From positions 657,907 to 721,906 of the forward strand of contig LLEY01000009.1 in NCBI GenBank assembly GCA_001414485.1: a stretch of DNA of 64,000 bases, given 5' to 3'. The number at the start of each line of letters is the position of its first letter. The first letter of the stretch is position 1. Below are positions 37,392 through 48,550 of this stretch, piece by piece. Source of the DNA: Calycina herbarum (lineage: Eukaryota; Ascomycota; Leotiomycetes; Helotiales; Pezizellaceae). The position numbers and the translations under genes are program-made. The notes below the pieces were generated by a model, which saw only the letters and a list, made by a program, of their open reading frames with translations, had not been told where the DNA came from and ran no database searches.

Positions 37392-39817
37392 TCATCGACT
37401 TCGTCTCCGACGTTTTGACAGAGATACATCCTTGTCATCATCCTCATCCCGTGCCCGCTTCCTGATCGATGTCCGAATCTCATGCATTTCAATGACCTGA
37501 GGATCAACTGAACCAGTAGTTGACTCGAACTCAGGTACAGAGCTTGGAATATCAGGGTCAATGGGACCTAAAGACGGGGAAGGGAGCCGCGTTTCTTCAA
37601 GTGGAGGGCTGGCTCGAATTGGAGACGGAGGAGGAGGCATTGAATAAGGGTCGTGGTACTCAAACTCTGACGTTGGTGATGAAGGCGGAGGATCAAAAGA
37701 TGTTGGCTCGGTTGAGGACTCAAAGTCTTCTTCCATATCAATTAAGTCCGAGATCTCCAGATTAAACAATGGATTTGCGAGAGTTGGTTGTCCTTCGAAC
37801 AGGGTCTCCAGAAGTTGATCATCGATCATGTTTTGCTCGCTTGTTGGCGTGTGAGGACGACCCTCGCTTTCCTCCTCATCAGGGGTAGTTATAGATTGGT
37901 CCTCGGCTGGCTCTCTTGATGGGGGTGAACTTGGTGGTGTGCATTGTGGAGAGCTTACTGGAGAGGAGGGTGGTGGACTAGTAGGTGATTGAAGTGGATC
38001 CTCGTCCTCTTGGGGGCTCACTGGTAGAGGAGTCGCCTCGCGTTCATTTACTTGTGTTGAGATGATTTGAGGCTCGGCTGGTGCTGGTGAGCTTGGTCTC
38101 GAGATTTCTGGTGAGGGTGGTGGGCTGGTAGGTGACTGAAGCACCTCTTCATCCTCGGTGAACATTGGTGGAGGTAGTGGATCGTCTTCATTTTCTTGTG
38201 TCGAGACGCTTTGAGACTTTGTTGGTTGTGGCGAGCGTTCTGGTGAGAAACTTGGGCCGGTAGGCGACTCAAGTGCAGTATCGAGTTCTGCATCGTCGTT
38301 CTTCGTGGCAACTTGGTCCCTGACAGCATGCTCCTTTCGCTTCTTACTTGGAGGTGAACTCTCCGATGGATCTGCTGCTTTACGTTTCGTTCCCTGTGAT
38401 GAACTGTTTTGAGAATCGGTTGCTCTGGCATGGTCCACCTTTCGCTTCTGCTTTTTGTTTGATGCCGACGAGCTCTCTGCGGAACTTGCTACCTTGCGCT
38501 TCTTTCCGGTAGCTTCCTTCTTTTCCGTCTCAGATGCCTCACCGAGGTCAACGTCTTGAAATACGTATGGACCATCGTCGTAGTTGGTAATGCTTGATGG
38601 TTCGTCTTCATTCCAAGCATACTCACGATGCAAATTCTTAGGAAGTCCGAGGATCTTTATGAGTGCAGATATAACTGCTGTTTCATTACCAACGGGATAG
38701 TCTTGCCGAGTAATCACAAGACCCGCGTCAAATTTCTTGTATGGGTCGAAAAACTTAATCAAGAATTGAGGGGTAACAACCGCCTTATAGAGAATGAATG
38801 ACTTTCGATCTTCGGATGGCGTGAACAAGTAAAACTTTGAAAAACCAATTAGAATTCAGAAGTGCAAATATCTAAACGATGACTTACATCTCTTGGCCCT
38901 GTATGTCCATGGCCTGTCTCTATAAGTCGTTCAAGTGCTGATTGGGCCATTGTAATAAACAAGCCAACGTAGTAGGGGTCAATGGGTGTATTCGAAGTCT
39001 CTTCCCCAAGCAAAGGATACTTTTCGCGGTTCTGACATTTTTTGATTTTCTTATTGGCCTTCCTTCTTTTGGGCAGGAGTACATGATTGTGTTGTCGAAG
39101 ATAGGGCTTGTCGACATAGGCTAGGCGTAAAATTTGCAAATCTTTGTCGTACGCAATTTGCCGACAAAATAATTTGCCTTCCTTTTTCGGACCATACTTG
39201 TCATTATATTTGAAGGGCAAACCCTCCTTGGTTCTTCAAACGAGAATTAGTATCTAAATTCAGGAGAAACAGGAGTGGAAAATAATCTTTACATACGATT
39301 TGGCTTCCGTTGTTAAATAATTGCTGTCTTTGGCCAGCCATCGCAACAAGTAACTGAATATGTCGTACATCCGTTCGACCTTGTCAAAGTTCTCATAATA
39401 CTCAGAATGGAGAGCACGAACGCAGTTCTTGAGGTGATCATATTGCTGAGGAGTATGCTCTGCCTTGAGTGCCTCCAACTCGATCGGTGTTTTCGTCATA
39501 TATTCGTGAGGGGCAAGGACTTTGTAGGTAACGTTGAGCAATTTCAAGTGTTCGCTTGTCCAAAGCTCTGGCTGAACTTGAAGCTTTTTGCGTGGATTTG
39601 AAATAATCGCATGTCGAAGCGAGCCTGGCTCTGTGACTCGGTTGACGAGGTCGAGCACGCCGCGATTCTCCGGATGGCTAGCTGGTTTTCCGCGAGGTTT
39701 GTGCCAGGGAGGTTCGTAAAACGGATCTTCCTTACTGGGAGGAACTTGGCCACTGTTGTTGGAAGAGCCTTGGGGGATCTCGCTAACTTTGACTTGGTCG
39801 TTACTGCTGGACGCCAT
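37392..39817 (-). CDS. uncharacterised 769-aa probable nuclear protein
   Basis: Three exons, 39297-39817, 38888-39233 and 37392-38834. Two ATGs further upstream (39955, 39916) keep the frame open, so the start is uncertain; 39817 (MASSSND) begins the first stretch with normal composition. Residues about 40-400 look globular and conserved-like (LDLVNRVTEPGSLRHAIIS, YDIFSYLLRWLAKDSNYLTT, GLFITMAQSALERLIETGHG, FYLFTPSEDRKSFILYKAVV, QFLIKFFDPYKKFDAGLVIT). The rest is disordered: Lys/Arg clusters (KKRKVASSAE, KKQKRKVD, TKRKAAD, SKKRKEH) suggest nuclear localisation signals, then repeated Pro/Ser blocks with a near-duplicated LQSPTSPPPS and an acidic segment. It ends with KRARDEDDDKD and KRRRRSR. 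I recognise no domain. It may be a lineage-restricted chromatin or RNA-associated protein, but that is only inferred from composition. Confidence 0.72.
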
Positions 39818-41762
39818 ATTGGGGAGTGCTGGGAAGAGATTTGGGAGGAGGATCGTTGACTCGAAATGTTGGCTATCCGCCGGGAGTGGAGAGAAGTCGG
39901 TAAGAGTATGATTCATACTCTTGCAGATATTCTTGAGGACTGAATAGAGATTCATGATGAAGAGATTGAAGAGTGATGAAGGTCGAGTTTTTCGTTCATG
40001 CACGATGTTTCATGAGAGAAAGAGTTGGGGGACTTGAGGGTGCTTGAGGAAATTATCAAGAAATGTTGGTGCACTACCGGTGACCGCGTGCTATTCACCA
40101 CGCCGCCTTCGCGAGAACCTGACGACAGTGAAGTCGTCGTACAATAGGGATCCTTGGCATTTCCATATAATGACAATGTACCAATAGCAAGTGAAGTGGG
40201 TCTTGTAGTGTGCGGGTATTGTTCACACTGGAGGACAATAGTAAAAATAACTGGGTTGATAGGAGAACAATTCAGGTGTATTTGCATCACGGTAAATTAC
40301 AATTGGAGGATACATGTATTGAGTAAGTAATTGTACGTTGGGTAACTATGGTAAGAGAAAATTTGATACCAACCCAATTAACCGTTGTTCCTGATCAAGG
40401 CAAGGATACTCATATCTCCAAAACTTTCCAAAACCTGTGATGAATGTGTCAGCAAGGAATCTCCAACATAAATGCGAAAGAATTATGCAGATTTTGAAAT
40501 TGTCAAACTCAGTGATCTTGGTAGAGATAATCGTCAACACTCCGAAGAGCTCAGGATTTTCAGTGCTTTTTTGTAATCATAGACATGGGGTATGTAGTGG
40601 GGTTAGGCTGGAACTTTTGACTTACAGTTTGAACTTAAGTCCATACATAGGGGGCATGGCTCGTCTGATCGAGGTGACCAGCGTATTCTAACATCACCAC
40701 AAGTGTGGATACCCCCCGTTGTCAAACCCGCTCCCACTGTATGCCAAAAGACGTGGGCAAAAGGCCATTGTACAAGGATACGAACTGCCAGAAGAATAAT
40801 ATATTCTAATGCATGAGGAGGTCGCATAGGCCTAGCCCTGCGATGGGAGAAGGAGCAACGTCGTTGGAGTGCGACAATGGCAACTGGATCTAAGTGGGTT
40901 CTGAAATCAGGTCAGCATTTTGAATCCCCAGGAAAGAAGATAGACAGTAGCATTGTAAGAGATCATTGTTCAGAATATGTAAGAATTAAATTTCATCCAC
41001 TCGATCGATATAGCGACCCCGGCGAGGGTGCCACCGAAACAAGGTCAATCGCAAATTATATCATCATTGAATGAGGATTTGAAGGGAGAAGGAATGCGCG
41101 CGGTAATAACTTACAGTGCAGAATGGTAGCCTCCACACTGCCTAGAAGCAGAAGGCTATTGTGTCGACATGGTGAGAGTTTGTTGCTCTGAAAAAGAGGC
41201 CGTTGAATGTTTGTTGAAAATGAGAAGAATTGAAGTCGCGGTCGAAAAAAGTTAAAAGACTTCGACCTCGTCGCGCTAATGCATGAGCAGGGGTTATGTC
41301 ACCGCCTTTGATTTTGCCAGCCTCATTCTTGTGAATGTAAAAGCGGCAGTAGATACCTGGGTTTCTGACTTTCTTATACGAGTCTCAAAGACATTGGAAA
41401 ACTGAATTTAATTGATTCAAGTCACCTGGACTGATGGTCTAAATTGTACCAAATCTTTAGAAGATTTACTTGAAATACCTTGGAACAACGAGAGCTGGTG
41501 GGCTGTAGAACTAACAGCATGTACTGCTGCCTTTAGGTAGCCTATCCCACGTGATTCCGACAAATTCTGGAGACTCCGACGTGATCCACTTTGCACGTGA
41601 TGATCTCGGCACACAAGAAATCCCCGTCCGCTCGAATTTTGAGATTAATTTCATCTTCGACCAACGACAACAACCACCGGCAACCAGTACGTTTGAATAC
41701 CGCAATACCCGAGCCAACGAAACGCTTTGATTGCTAATTATTTTACCTCAGAATCATACAAA
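39818..41762. other. intergenic; left side of eL14 promoter
   Basis: No gene is seen. The 769-aa gene diverges leftwards. Small frames (40437-40691, 40603-40827) show no domain. 41500-41760 is the eL14 promoter, with CACGTGA-type boxes listed separately. Confidence 0.5.
41548..41600. promoter_or_regulatory. CACGTGA box cluster upstream of eL14
   Basis: CACGTGA occurs at 41548-41554 and 41594-41600, with GACGTGA between them (41578-41584), 163-215 bases before the eL14 start. CACGTG is the core bound by bHLH factors such as Cbf1. The same heptamer precedes the ATP synthase d gene. Function is inferred. Confidence 0.4.
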
Positions 41763-42262
41763 ATGGGTGACGCAGAAATCAAGACATCGACTTGGAGACT
41801 GGTGGAGGTCGGTCGCATCTGCCTCATCCACGGCGGTCCATCCGATGGAAAACTTGCAACAATCGTTGAGATCATCGACCACAAGCGCGTATGTGGAAAT
41901 CCATGAATTCCAAGGACTCCAGGGAAGCAAATATTGACTTTATACAGGCTTTGATTGACGGACCAGCAACAAACACCAAAATCGCCGTTCCCCGCCAATC
42001 GATCGCTCTCGCACAACTCATCCTCACACCCCTCGTCCTCGAGAACCTCCCCCGAGCTTCCCGAACCGGAGTTGTCGCTGCTGCATGGAAGAAGGCTGAT
42101 ATCGAGGCAAAATGGCAGGAGAGCGCGTGGGCTAAGAAGCGTGTCCAGAAGGAGCGAAGACGAGCATTGACCGATTTCGAGCGATTCAAGGTCATGCGAT
42201 TGAAGAAGCAAGCTCGTTTCGAGGTCCGAAAGTCATTGGCAAAGGTTAAGGCTTCTGCATAG
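41763..42262 (+). CDS. rpl14: 60S ribosomal protein eL14
   Basis: Two exons, 41763-41888 and 41948-42262, give 146 aa. It is a structural protein of the large cytosolic subunit. The KOW-like N-terminal domain is seen in [22 protein letters not shown] and [11 protein letters not shown], the core continues [19 protein letters not shown] and [21 protein letters not shown], and the helical basic tail is [20 protein letters not shown] and [12 protein letters not shown]. Length is at the short end of the eukaryotic range, as in yeasts and moulds, which lack the metazoan Ala/Lys repeats. The intron after codon 42 has a consensus donor (GTATGT) and a TATACAG acceptor. Start context CAAAATGGG. Confidence 0.96.
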
Positions 42263-43082
42263 ATGGATAAAACGGATTTGAGGACTGAGGGGCACGATTG
42301 CATTGGGTTACTGGATTCCTTTGCTTCACCGGGAGCTTTGTATCCTACGTCAATTTTGACAGGCGTAATGAGCATATGGACTTCAAAAGAATATTGAAGT
42401 GCTTTTCGGAATTGAAATGCTATGATACGTCAAGTATGGGACTTTTCCTACGGAGCTTGTAAATGCAAATTTTATGTGCTATGACAACTTAAATAATGCC
42501 CAAGGCAATAAATGAATTCTACGTGTTGTAATTTTGGTAATTTTACTTGTTGCGTAATAGTAGTAGCTATGTTCAGAAGACCTGTAAGTTGACTCTAGAT
42601 CGACAATCTAGGCTGTACTCAGTATCAGTTCTCATAAGAATCTAGTATACTTTTATTTTACAATAACTGAAGGTGATGTTTTAAATAGATCCAGGTTACT
42701 TTCTAATTTTCTTTAATCTTGTGGACTTATTGCTGGTATCCTTACTGTCGCTTTGATTGAGGGTGAATTGTTGTGATTGCAAGAGCCTCTTGGTGACCTC
42801 CCTCCCGAAATATTTAGCGAACCACGCAGGTGGGCAGCCTTTGAAAATTGCACCTCCACACCGTCAACATCTCTCAACACTAGCAACCACACCCTCTCTC
42901 ACAATCATCCTCCCTGGTTAGTTACCGATCTCTTCAATTTCGCCTCCGCGCCATCTTCTCCAATATCCCATTCTGCTCTTGAACTCGTTGTTCAGCTGGC
43001 GCGCGCACGAGAAATATTGCTAAATTCAAAGCTCGCCGCAAATTATCTGCTAACACCTGCTACCATAGACATACCACCCAAC
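42263..43082. other. intergenic and NAC-alpha leader
   Basis: The 3' end of eL14 is at left. 42777-43082 stays open in frame with the NAC-alpha start, but its composition and the absence of such an extension in the family indicate untranslated leader and promoter. CT/CA-rich tracts at 42840-42960 are typical of highly expressed fungal genes. Confidence 0.55.
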
Positions 43083-43920
43083 ATGTCGAACCCACGCATC
43101 GAAGAGCTCCCAGACGATGAGCCAACCAAGAACGTCACCGCAGAGGATGAGGGATCTGAGAGCTCCGACTCCGAGGTCGAGACTGGCGAGGCCGAACTTC
43201 CAGCAGGAGGAGCTATTGTCCACTCTCGCAACGAGAAGAAGGCACGCAAGTCAATTGGTAAGCTCGGTCTTGTCCGTGTTCCTGGTATCACCAGAGTCAC
43301 TTTGAGACGACCAAAGAACGTGAGTGTTCTCCAATTGTAACCCTTAGAGAAGGGCGCATCTTCAGAGCATGGAAAGCAAGGGAAGGACCTACAGCTTCGC
43401 CTGTAATTGCTGCTTTGAAAAACACTGTTAAAATTGGAATGAAAATGCTAATTCTGACAATCTAGATTCTTTTCGTCATCAACCAGCCAGAGGTCTACAA
43501 GTCCCCAACCAGCAACACCTACATGTTAGCATACACACCCCAAAAAGCATATCGAGAGCTCGTACTGACATCTTGAATAGCGTCTTTGGTGAGGCCAAGA
43601 TTGAGGACCTTAACTCCCAAGCTCAGGCTTCCGCTGCTCAACAACTTGCCGCCCAAGAAACCCACGACCACGCCGGACACGATCACTCTGGGCATGACCA
43701 CAGCCATGACCACGGAAAGGGCAAGGCCATTGACACTGGCGACGATGACAAGAAGGAAGAAGAAGAGGATGACGGCGAGGAGGAGGATGCCACAGGACTC
43801 GAGGACAAGGATATTGAGTTGGTCATGACACAAGCAAGCGTCTCGCGGAAGAAGGCTGTCAAGGCTCTGAAGGAGAACGACAATGATATCGTCAACTCTA
43901 TCATGGCATTAAGCATATAG
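43083..43920 (+). CDS. egd2: nascent polypeptide-associated complex subunit alpha
   Basis: Three exons, 43083-43319, 43466-43524 and 43581-43920, give 211 aa. NAC-alpha pairs with NAC-beta at the ribosome exit tunnel and shields nascent chains, limiting wrong targeting to the ER. The N-terminus is acidic ([18 protein letters not shown]). The NAC domain spans about residues 48-115 ([60 protein letters not shown]). A His/Asp-rich linker follows (about 133-150, [18 protein letters not shown]), then an acidic run and a C-terminal UBA domain ([32 protein letters not shown]). Lys/Arg-rich RRPKN is the ribosome-contact segment in the family. It lies tandem with the ATP synthase d gene, and both are likely highly expressed. 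Confidence 0.97.
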
Positions 43921-44414
43921 AGACCGTACCTTATCACACTTGTACCTATATGGGCACGTCGGGACGGGTAGGCAATTTGGAAATACAGATGCATATTAAT
44001 TGCTCTGTTCAAAAGCGAATTGTACACCGAGAATGAAATTTTGTCAGTGTAAAAACTGTTCATTTTCCAATCAATATCTCAATTCCAATTCTACATGTTC
44101 GTGAATCAGTGCTGCAGTACTAAAATGTTTCGTTGTACTCAGAAATTTGCCATTTCGTTCTCCTCGCTCTCTAATATCCCATTAATGTAATTGGGATTAC
44201 CCGCAGAACATTAATTTTTGTAAGAAGGATCCTTTTCTGTTGATATCAGATACATAGTCCGTAAACAAAGGAGTAGTTTTCACCGGCTCAAAACGGAACA
44301 CTTCGTTCAATCCACGTGACTCAATGTTAGCGGCTTCCGAAGCTCCAGGTTTTGACAACCAGAGTTTACCATCACAACTCTCCACTCCCCTTCAATCCCA
44401 CCAATACATTCACA
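43921..44414. other. intergenic between NAC-alpha and ATP synthase d
   Basis: About 490 bases: the NAC-alpha 3' region at left, the ATP7 promoter at right, with the composite box listed separately. No gene. Confidence 0.6.
44313..44323 (+). promoter_or_regulatory. overlapping CACGTGA and TGACTCA boxes upstream of ATP7
   Basis: The 11-mer CACGTGACTCA fuses a bHLH-type CACGTGA with TGACTCA, the binding site of bZIP Gcn4/Cpc1-type factors, about 95 bases before the start codon. Binding is inferred from sequence only. Confidence 0.4.
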
Positions 44415-45210
44415 ATGGCAGCCGGAGTAAGTTCAATTCATTGATGTATTATCTTTCGACGGATTGAAGCAGAGCTGAGTGTCGCTCGCTCACTCGAAAC
44501 GACTCTCCGCGCCGATTCCCCCCGATCCTTACTCAATCTTCTCCTCCAGTTCACAGCTAACCCAACTTCCCTCACAGAGAAGCGCAGCTCTCAAGCTCGA
44601 CTGGGCGAAAGTCACCACCTCCCTCGGCCTCAAAGGTCAAACCGCCGCCTCCCTCCAAGCCTTCAAAAAGCGCAACGAAGATGCCAGACGCCGCGTCCAG
44701 CAACTCTCGGAACTCCCATCAAAGGTCGACTTCGCGCATTACCGAGGAACCCTGAAGAACCAAGCCGTCATTGACGAGATCGAGAAGCACTTCAGCACTT
44801 TCAAACCAGTTACATACGATGTGAACAGACAGATCAAGGCGATTGAGACCTTTGAGGCACAGGCTTTGAAGAATGCTGAGGAGACCAAGGGACGTGTTGA
44901 TTTGGAATTGAAGGATCTCGAGAAGACCTTGAAGAACATTGAGACTGCTAGACCATTTGATGAGCTCACTGTGGTGAGTAACTTTGGTGGTGGAGGGGAT
45001 GGGATGGATGGGGGGCTAATTGATTTCTGCAGGACGAAGTTGCTGCTGCTCAACCACAAATCGACGAGAAGACCGAACAATTGGTTTCCAAGGGAAGATG
45101 GATGGTACCAGGTTACCAAGTACGTAACCCCGTTTGCTTCGCGTGCAAGACTTGTGCCAGTTTTCTAACGAAATTTACAGGAGAAATTCGGAAACCTTTC
45201 CATCTTGTAG
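44415..45210 (+). CDS. atp7: mitochondrial F1Fo ATP synthase subunit d
   Basis: Four exons, 44415-44426, 44578-44973, 45033-45119 and 45181-45210, give 174 aa, the family length. Subunit d is part of the peripheral stalk linking F1 to Fo at the inner membrane. The first coding exon is only 12 bases (MAAG). Exon 2 then reads [60 protein letters not shown] and ARPFDELTV; exons 3-4 add [20 protein letters not shown] and [16 protein letters not shown]. All junctions match the fungal ATP7 pattern. There is no cleavable presequence, as usual for this subunit. A frame starting upstream in intron 1 (44479) gives an extended N-terminus unlike the family and was not used. Confidence 0.95.
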
Positions 45211-45459
45211 ACGACCGGGTTGGGCTTTTCCTTATGTCACCTGTACGAGTGTAAATAGCGGGTGGGTGGAAGTCGAACTGGAAGAAGATATCTCTAATGG
45301 CTGTACAATTCGTGCTGCTTGATTACCTTTTCTATATCCAATGAACTGAAAAATATACGTATACTTGGGAATTGCGGTTCATGAGAGGGAGGTGTACTGG
45401 TCTGCTTGAGTATTTATGGCAGACACTGCTAGGATTTTGTTTCCACACAAGTGTCTCCA

Positions 45460-46530
45460 TTATTCCAACAACCATCTCAACCCTTCTATCATATCTACCT
45501 CCGCCTTAACAGCCCTCTCCAAAAACGGCGCTTTCAACCAGAAAGTATGAGGATACCCCACAACAACATCCAAACTCACCTCCACACTTTGCCTCTTTAA
45601 TTCCTCTGCATAACATACCCCATCCGAATAGTAAATATCGTTTGTGCAAACCTGAATCCAATGTTTCGGCAACCTCGTCAAATCTTCCACCTCCAATGGC
45701 AATTTCTTCTTCGTACGATTCTCTGAAGTGAGAGCAGCACTTAATAACAAGGAAGTATAGAACTCGGGATTCATCGAGTGATGACGTTTCTTATATGCTT
45801 CTGGAATTGTGGTACCGTTGTTGGTGGCATCGCATGTTACGGGACCTCTGAGGAGGACGCCTTTGACTCTCCCTCCTGCTTGTCCTTCCACTATTGATGA
45901 ATAGATCTGCGATACCTGGGCAGCCAGTTGACCACCTGACGAACTTCCCATTAAGATTATCTCACTATCCTTGTGCGATTCAATGATGTGAGTCAAGGCA
46001 CACAAAGCATCGGCCAGGGAGTCATCTGCTGTAAATTGAGGCATAAGACGATAACCGATGGACATAACTGTTATGCAAAGTTGGAGACATATCCGTCGAC
46101 AGGTCAAATCTTCGCTATCGAGGTCACCGACTTGGAGACCGCCGCCGTGGTAATATATCACGATGGGCCTTTTCATATCTTCCGGCTTGATTTTTATGGC
46201 GGGTTCTTGCGTTTTACCATCTTCTCGGGCGGCCATCGTGGTAATAGGTGTGGGTGGTGTATATTTTCGAATTGGGATTTCATATGTTGTTCCTCCGATG
46301 AAGGGGTGGGGTATGAAAATATCCCTTATTGAGAATCCGTGGTTTAGATATGAGTCCCGACCGGTGAGGAGTGCTGTGTTTAGTGCTTTGCAGGCTGTAC
46401 TGTAGTTCTCTTGTCGTTTGAGGGGGTCTGTTATAACTTGCTTTGGGAGGAGAAGCCCGGCGGCTTGTTCGTGGGCGAGCCATGCTGGGTCCAGAGTAGG
46501 TGGTTTGATGATGTTAAGGGAGGGGTCCAT
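45460..46530 (-). CDS. alpha/beta hydrolase, HSL (fold-3) family
   Basis: A single-exon gene of 356 aa. Alpha/beta hydrolase fold-3 enzymes, the hormone-sensitive-lipase group, hydrolyse short acyl esters or lactones. The oxyanion motif is in IVIYYHGGGLQVGD, the nucleophile elbow is MGSSSGGQLAAQ (GxSxG with a central Ser), the acid is probably the Asp in CTNDIYYSDGVCY, and the His is in VVVGYPHTFWLKAP. All four are in the normal order and spacing. There is no signal peptide or membrane segment, so it is likely cytosolic. The substrate is unknown; many fungal paralogues act in secondary metabolism or detoxification but the neighbours here are housekeeping genes. It is convergent with ATP7. Confidence 0.87.
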   Translation of the reverse strand: MDPSLNIIKPPTLDPAWLAHEQAAGLLLPKQVITDPLKRQENYSTACKALNTALLTGRDSYLNHGFSIRDIFIPHPFIGGTTYEIPIRKYTPPTPITTMAAREDGKTQEPAIKIKPEDMKRPIVIYYHGGGLQVGDLDSEDLTCRRICLQLCITVMSIGYRLMPQFTADDSLADALCALTHIIESHKDSEIILMGSSSGGQLAAQVSQIYSSIVEGQAGGRVKGVLLRGPVTCDATNNGTTIPEAYKKRHHSMNPEFYTSLLLSAALTSENRTKKKLPLEVEDLTRLPKHWIQVCTNDIYYSDGVCYAEELKRQSVEVSLDVVVGYPHTFWLKAPFLERAVKAEVDMIEGLRWLLE

Positions 46531-48550
46531 TTTTTTAATGATTTTATGCTAAGGAAGTGGGAATTTGGAAGTTTTTGATGTGCTCGACAAGGTGTTATCT
46601 TCATATGTTTTGAGAGGGTGGTTACCTGGTTCCAGGACTCGCGTGACGAGAGGAATTGGTGGATTTTAACAGCCTATAGGATTCATCAACACAAGCAACA
46701 ATAAGGCAAGTTAGACTTATCATCAAATGTTTAATGGTATCGGGGTATTTTTCCGGCACTGAGAAATCTAAATAAAGTTGAATGAAATAAGCAAGTAAGA
46801 CTTGGAAAAAATCTTACCATGATCAGGACCTGTGAATCCCAGGGATTTTATAGCCTATTCTACGTACAGGATTTTAAACAAAGGATACTTAGGGGCTTAC
46901 TGGTATGCTTTATTCTCCAACTGTAGAACTGACCAATTGTGTGCGTCTTTTAGAGTGCTAAGTTGATATTTGAGGATGATGTTTCGTGAAATAAGTACTC
47001 TTCCAGATATTACGGTAGTACTTCAATAACAAGATGAGTGCTGTCGTCTCGTGGTAAAGCTGTCGTCTTATAAATAAGCTTTTATCTCACGGATAATATT
47101 CTTCGATAGTTAATTACCAAAGTATATATCCAAACATTTGCGGCTTACGAATATCCTAACCTACTTCTTCTCTACGTGAATTTCACGTAAGCTTGACTGA
47201 TTAAGTACTTTTTCTCTAAATAAAAGTAGCTAAAAGTGATAGTTTCAATAACGAATCTTATATTTACTAGCCAAAGTACCTCGTAAATGCGAATAATCAT
47301 GTCACGGGCTTCTCATACAGTTAGTTGGTTATTCGGAGCCGAGAAAAAAATGTCTCAGTACCTTGGAAGTGTTGCTGTCTGAAAAAAATCTGTTAAATGA
47401 TATTGTGAATTAATTGGCTGAAAAGAGTGGCTAGCGTTTTTAATCTCAATCATAAAATTAGTACATGGATCATTTTTCATAAGAACATTGAAGTTGTGAA
47501 ATTAAGAACACATATTTATCAGAGTCACACTAGCACTATTAATGTCATGTTCAAGACGTAGTTGCTGACACATTTTTGGTTAGCTCACTTCAGTAAGATT
47601 ATTTCTTCTCAACATTGTCAATCTCGCGCAATCTCAAACAGAGTCCTATCGAGCTTCAACAGCAATATAAATTTTGCGCTTTTTAAGTGTAGCTATTTGA
47701 ATAGAAATATTTTTCATCTCCCTTAATGGAATTATAGGACTGATCTGAGGAGTTGGTTGAAAGTGTTTGTGGACTCATGGCTATTGTGAAGCGAGGTACC
47801 AAGAACATGCTTCAATATTCAATCAATTTCTCAATTGAGAGAGAGAGATAGAGCTTGACGATGGTTTTGGTACTCACGGTAAAGCTTTTTTTAGAGTCAT
47901 TGGAAAAAACGCAGCAAGACTAAGTCAAAATTTAGGCGAGTAAGCCAAAAAGCCCCTGATCAAAGAGCCACTAGACGATTTTGTTGCGGGCTTACTTGCA
48001 ATTAGTCCCTCCTATATCTTGGGATTTTCGGGCTTTTCCGATGATGTTTTTCTTCCTTTTCTTGGATAGACGGAGATGGAGAATCCCTGTCATGACCGAA
48101 AGTGGGATAACTTCCCACCACTTCCCGCCCTCTTGTTCTTATCTTTGCTTCCAACTGAGTGGTTCTGTCTCCATAATCGACGTGATTTCCGCGTTGCAGA
48201 AACCCCACTTTGTAAGCATCTCTTGCTATTGGACAATTCAAAATTTTCCATTATCAAAAAAGCAGGTACGCTACCGTGCTTTCGGGTATTGCCCAGGCAA
48301 TTGAATAGTTCTTGAGTGTCAGCGGGGAGGTCTATTATTCAATGATATCTCTTATCTTCACCGCTTCTGGCTTTTCTTTTCAGAAGAAGAAATCTAGACT
48401 CCAGTTGGTCAGCTACCCGACTTGCTTAATATATATATCTAGATGAGTTACAATTTTTAGTTTTTCTTTTTCGTTTTCTTATTACTTTTTTTGACCTACT
48501 ACACTCCAATAAAACAAACCTCGTCATCCAAACTTCTTCAACTCATCAAG
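46531..48550. other. 2-kb intergenic region, AT-rich
   Basis: Divergent promoters for the hydrolase (minus) and the nicotinamidase-like gene (plus). 46880-47950 is AT-rich with no open frame of interest. 47981-48304 is a 107-codon plus frame with no recognisable content. No RNA gene is seen. Confidence 0.5.

Noticed and set aside
42777..43082. Open frame extending NAC-alpha N-terminally by about 100 codons
   Set aside because: The ATG at 43083 gives the conserved [14 protein letters not shown] start; the extension is CT-rich leader with no family counterpart.
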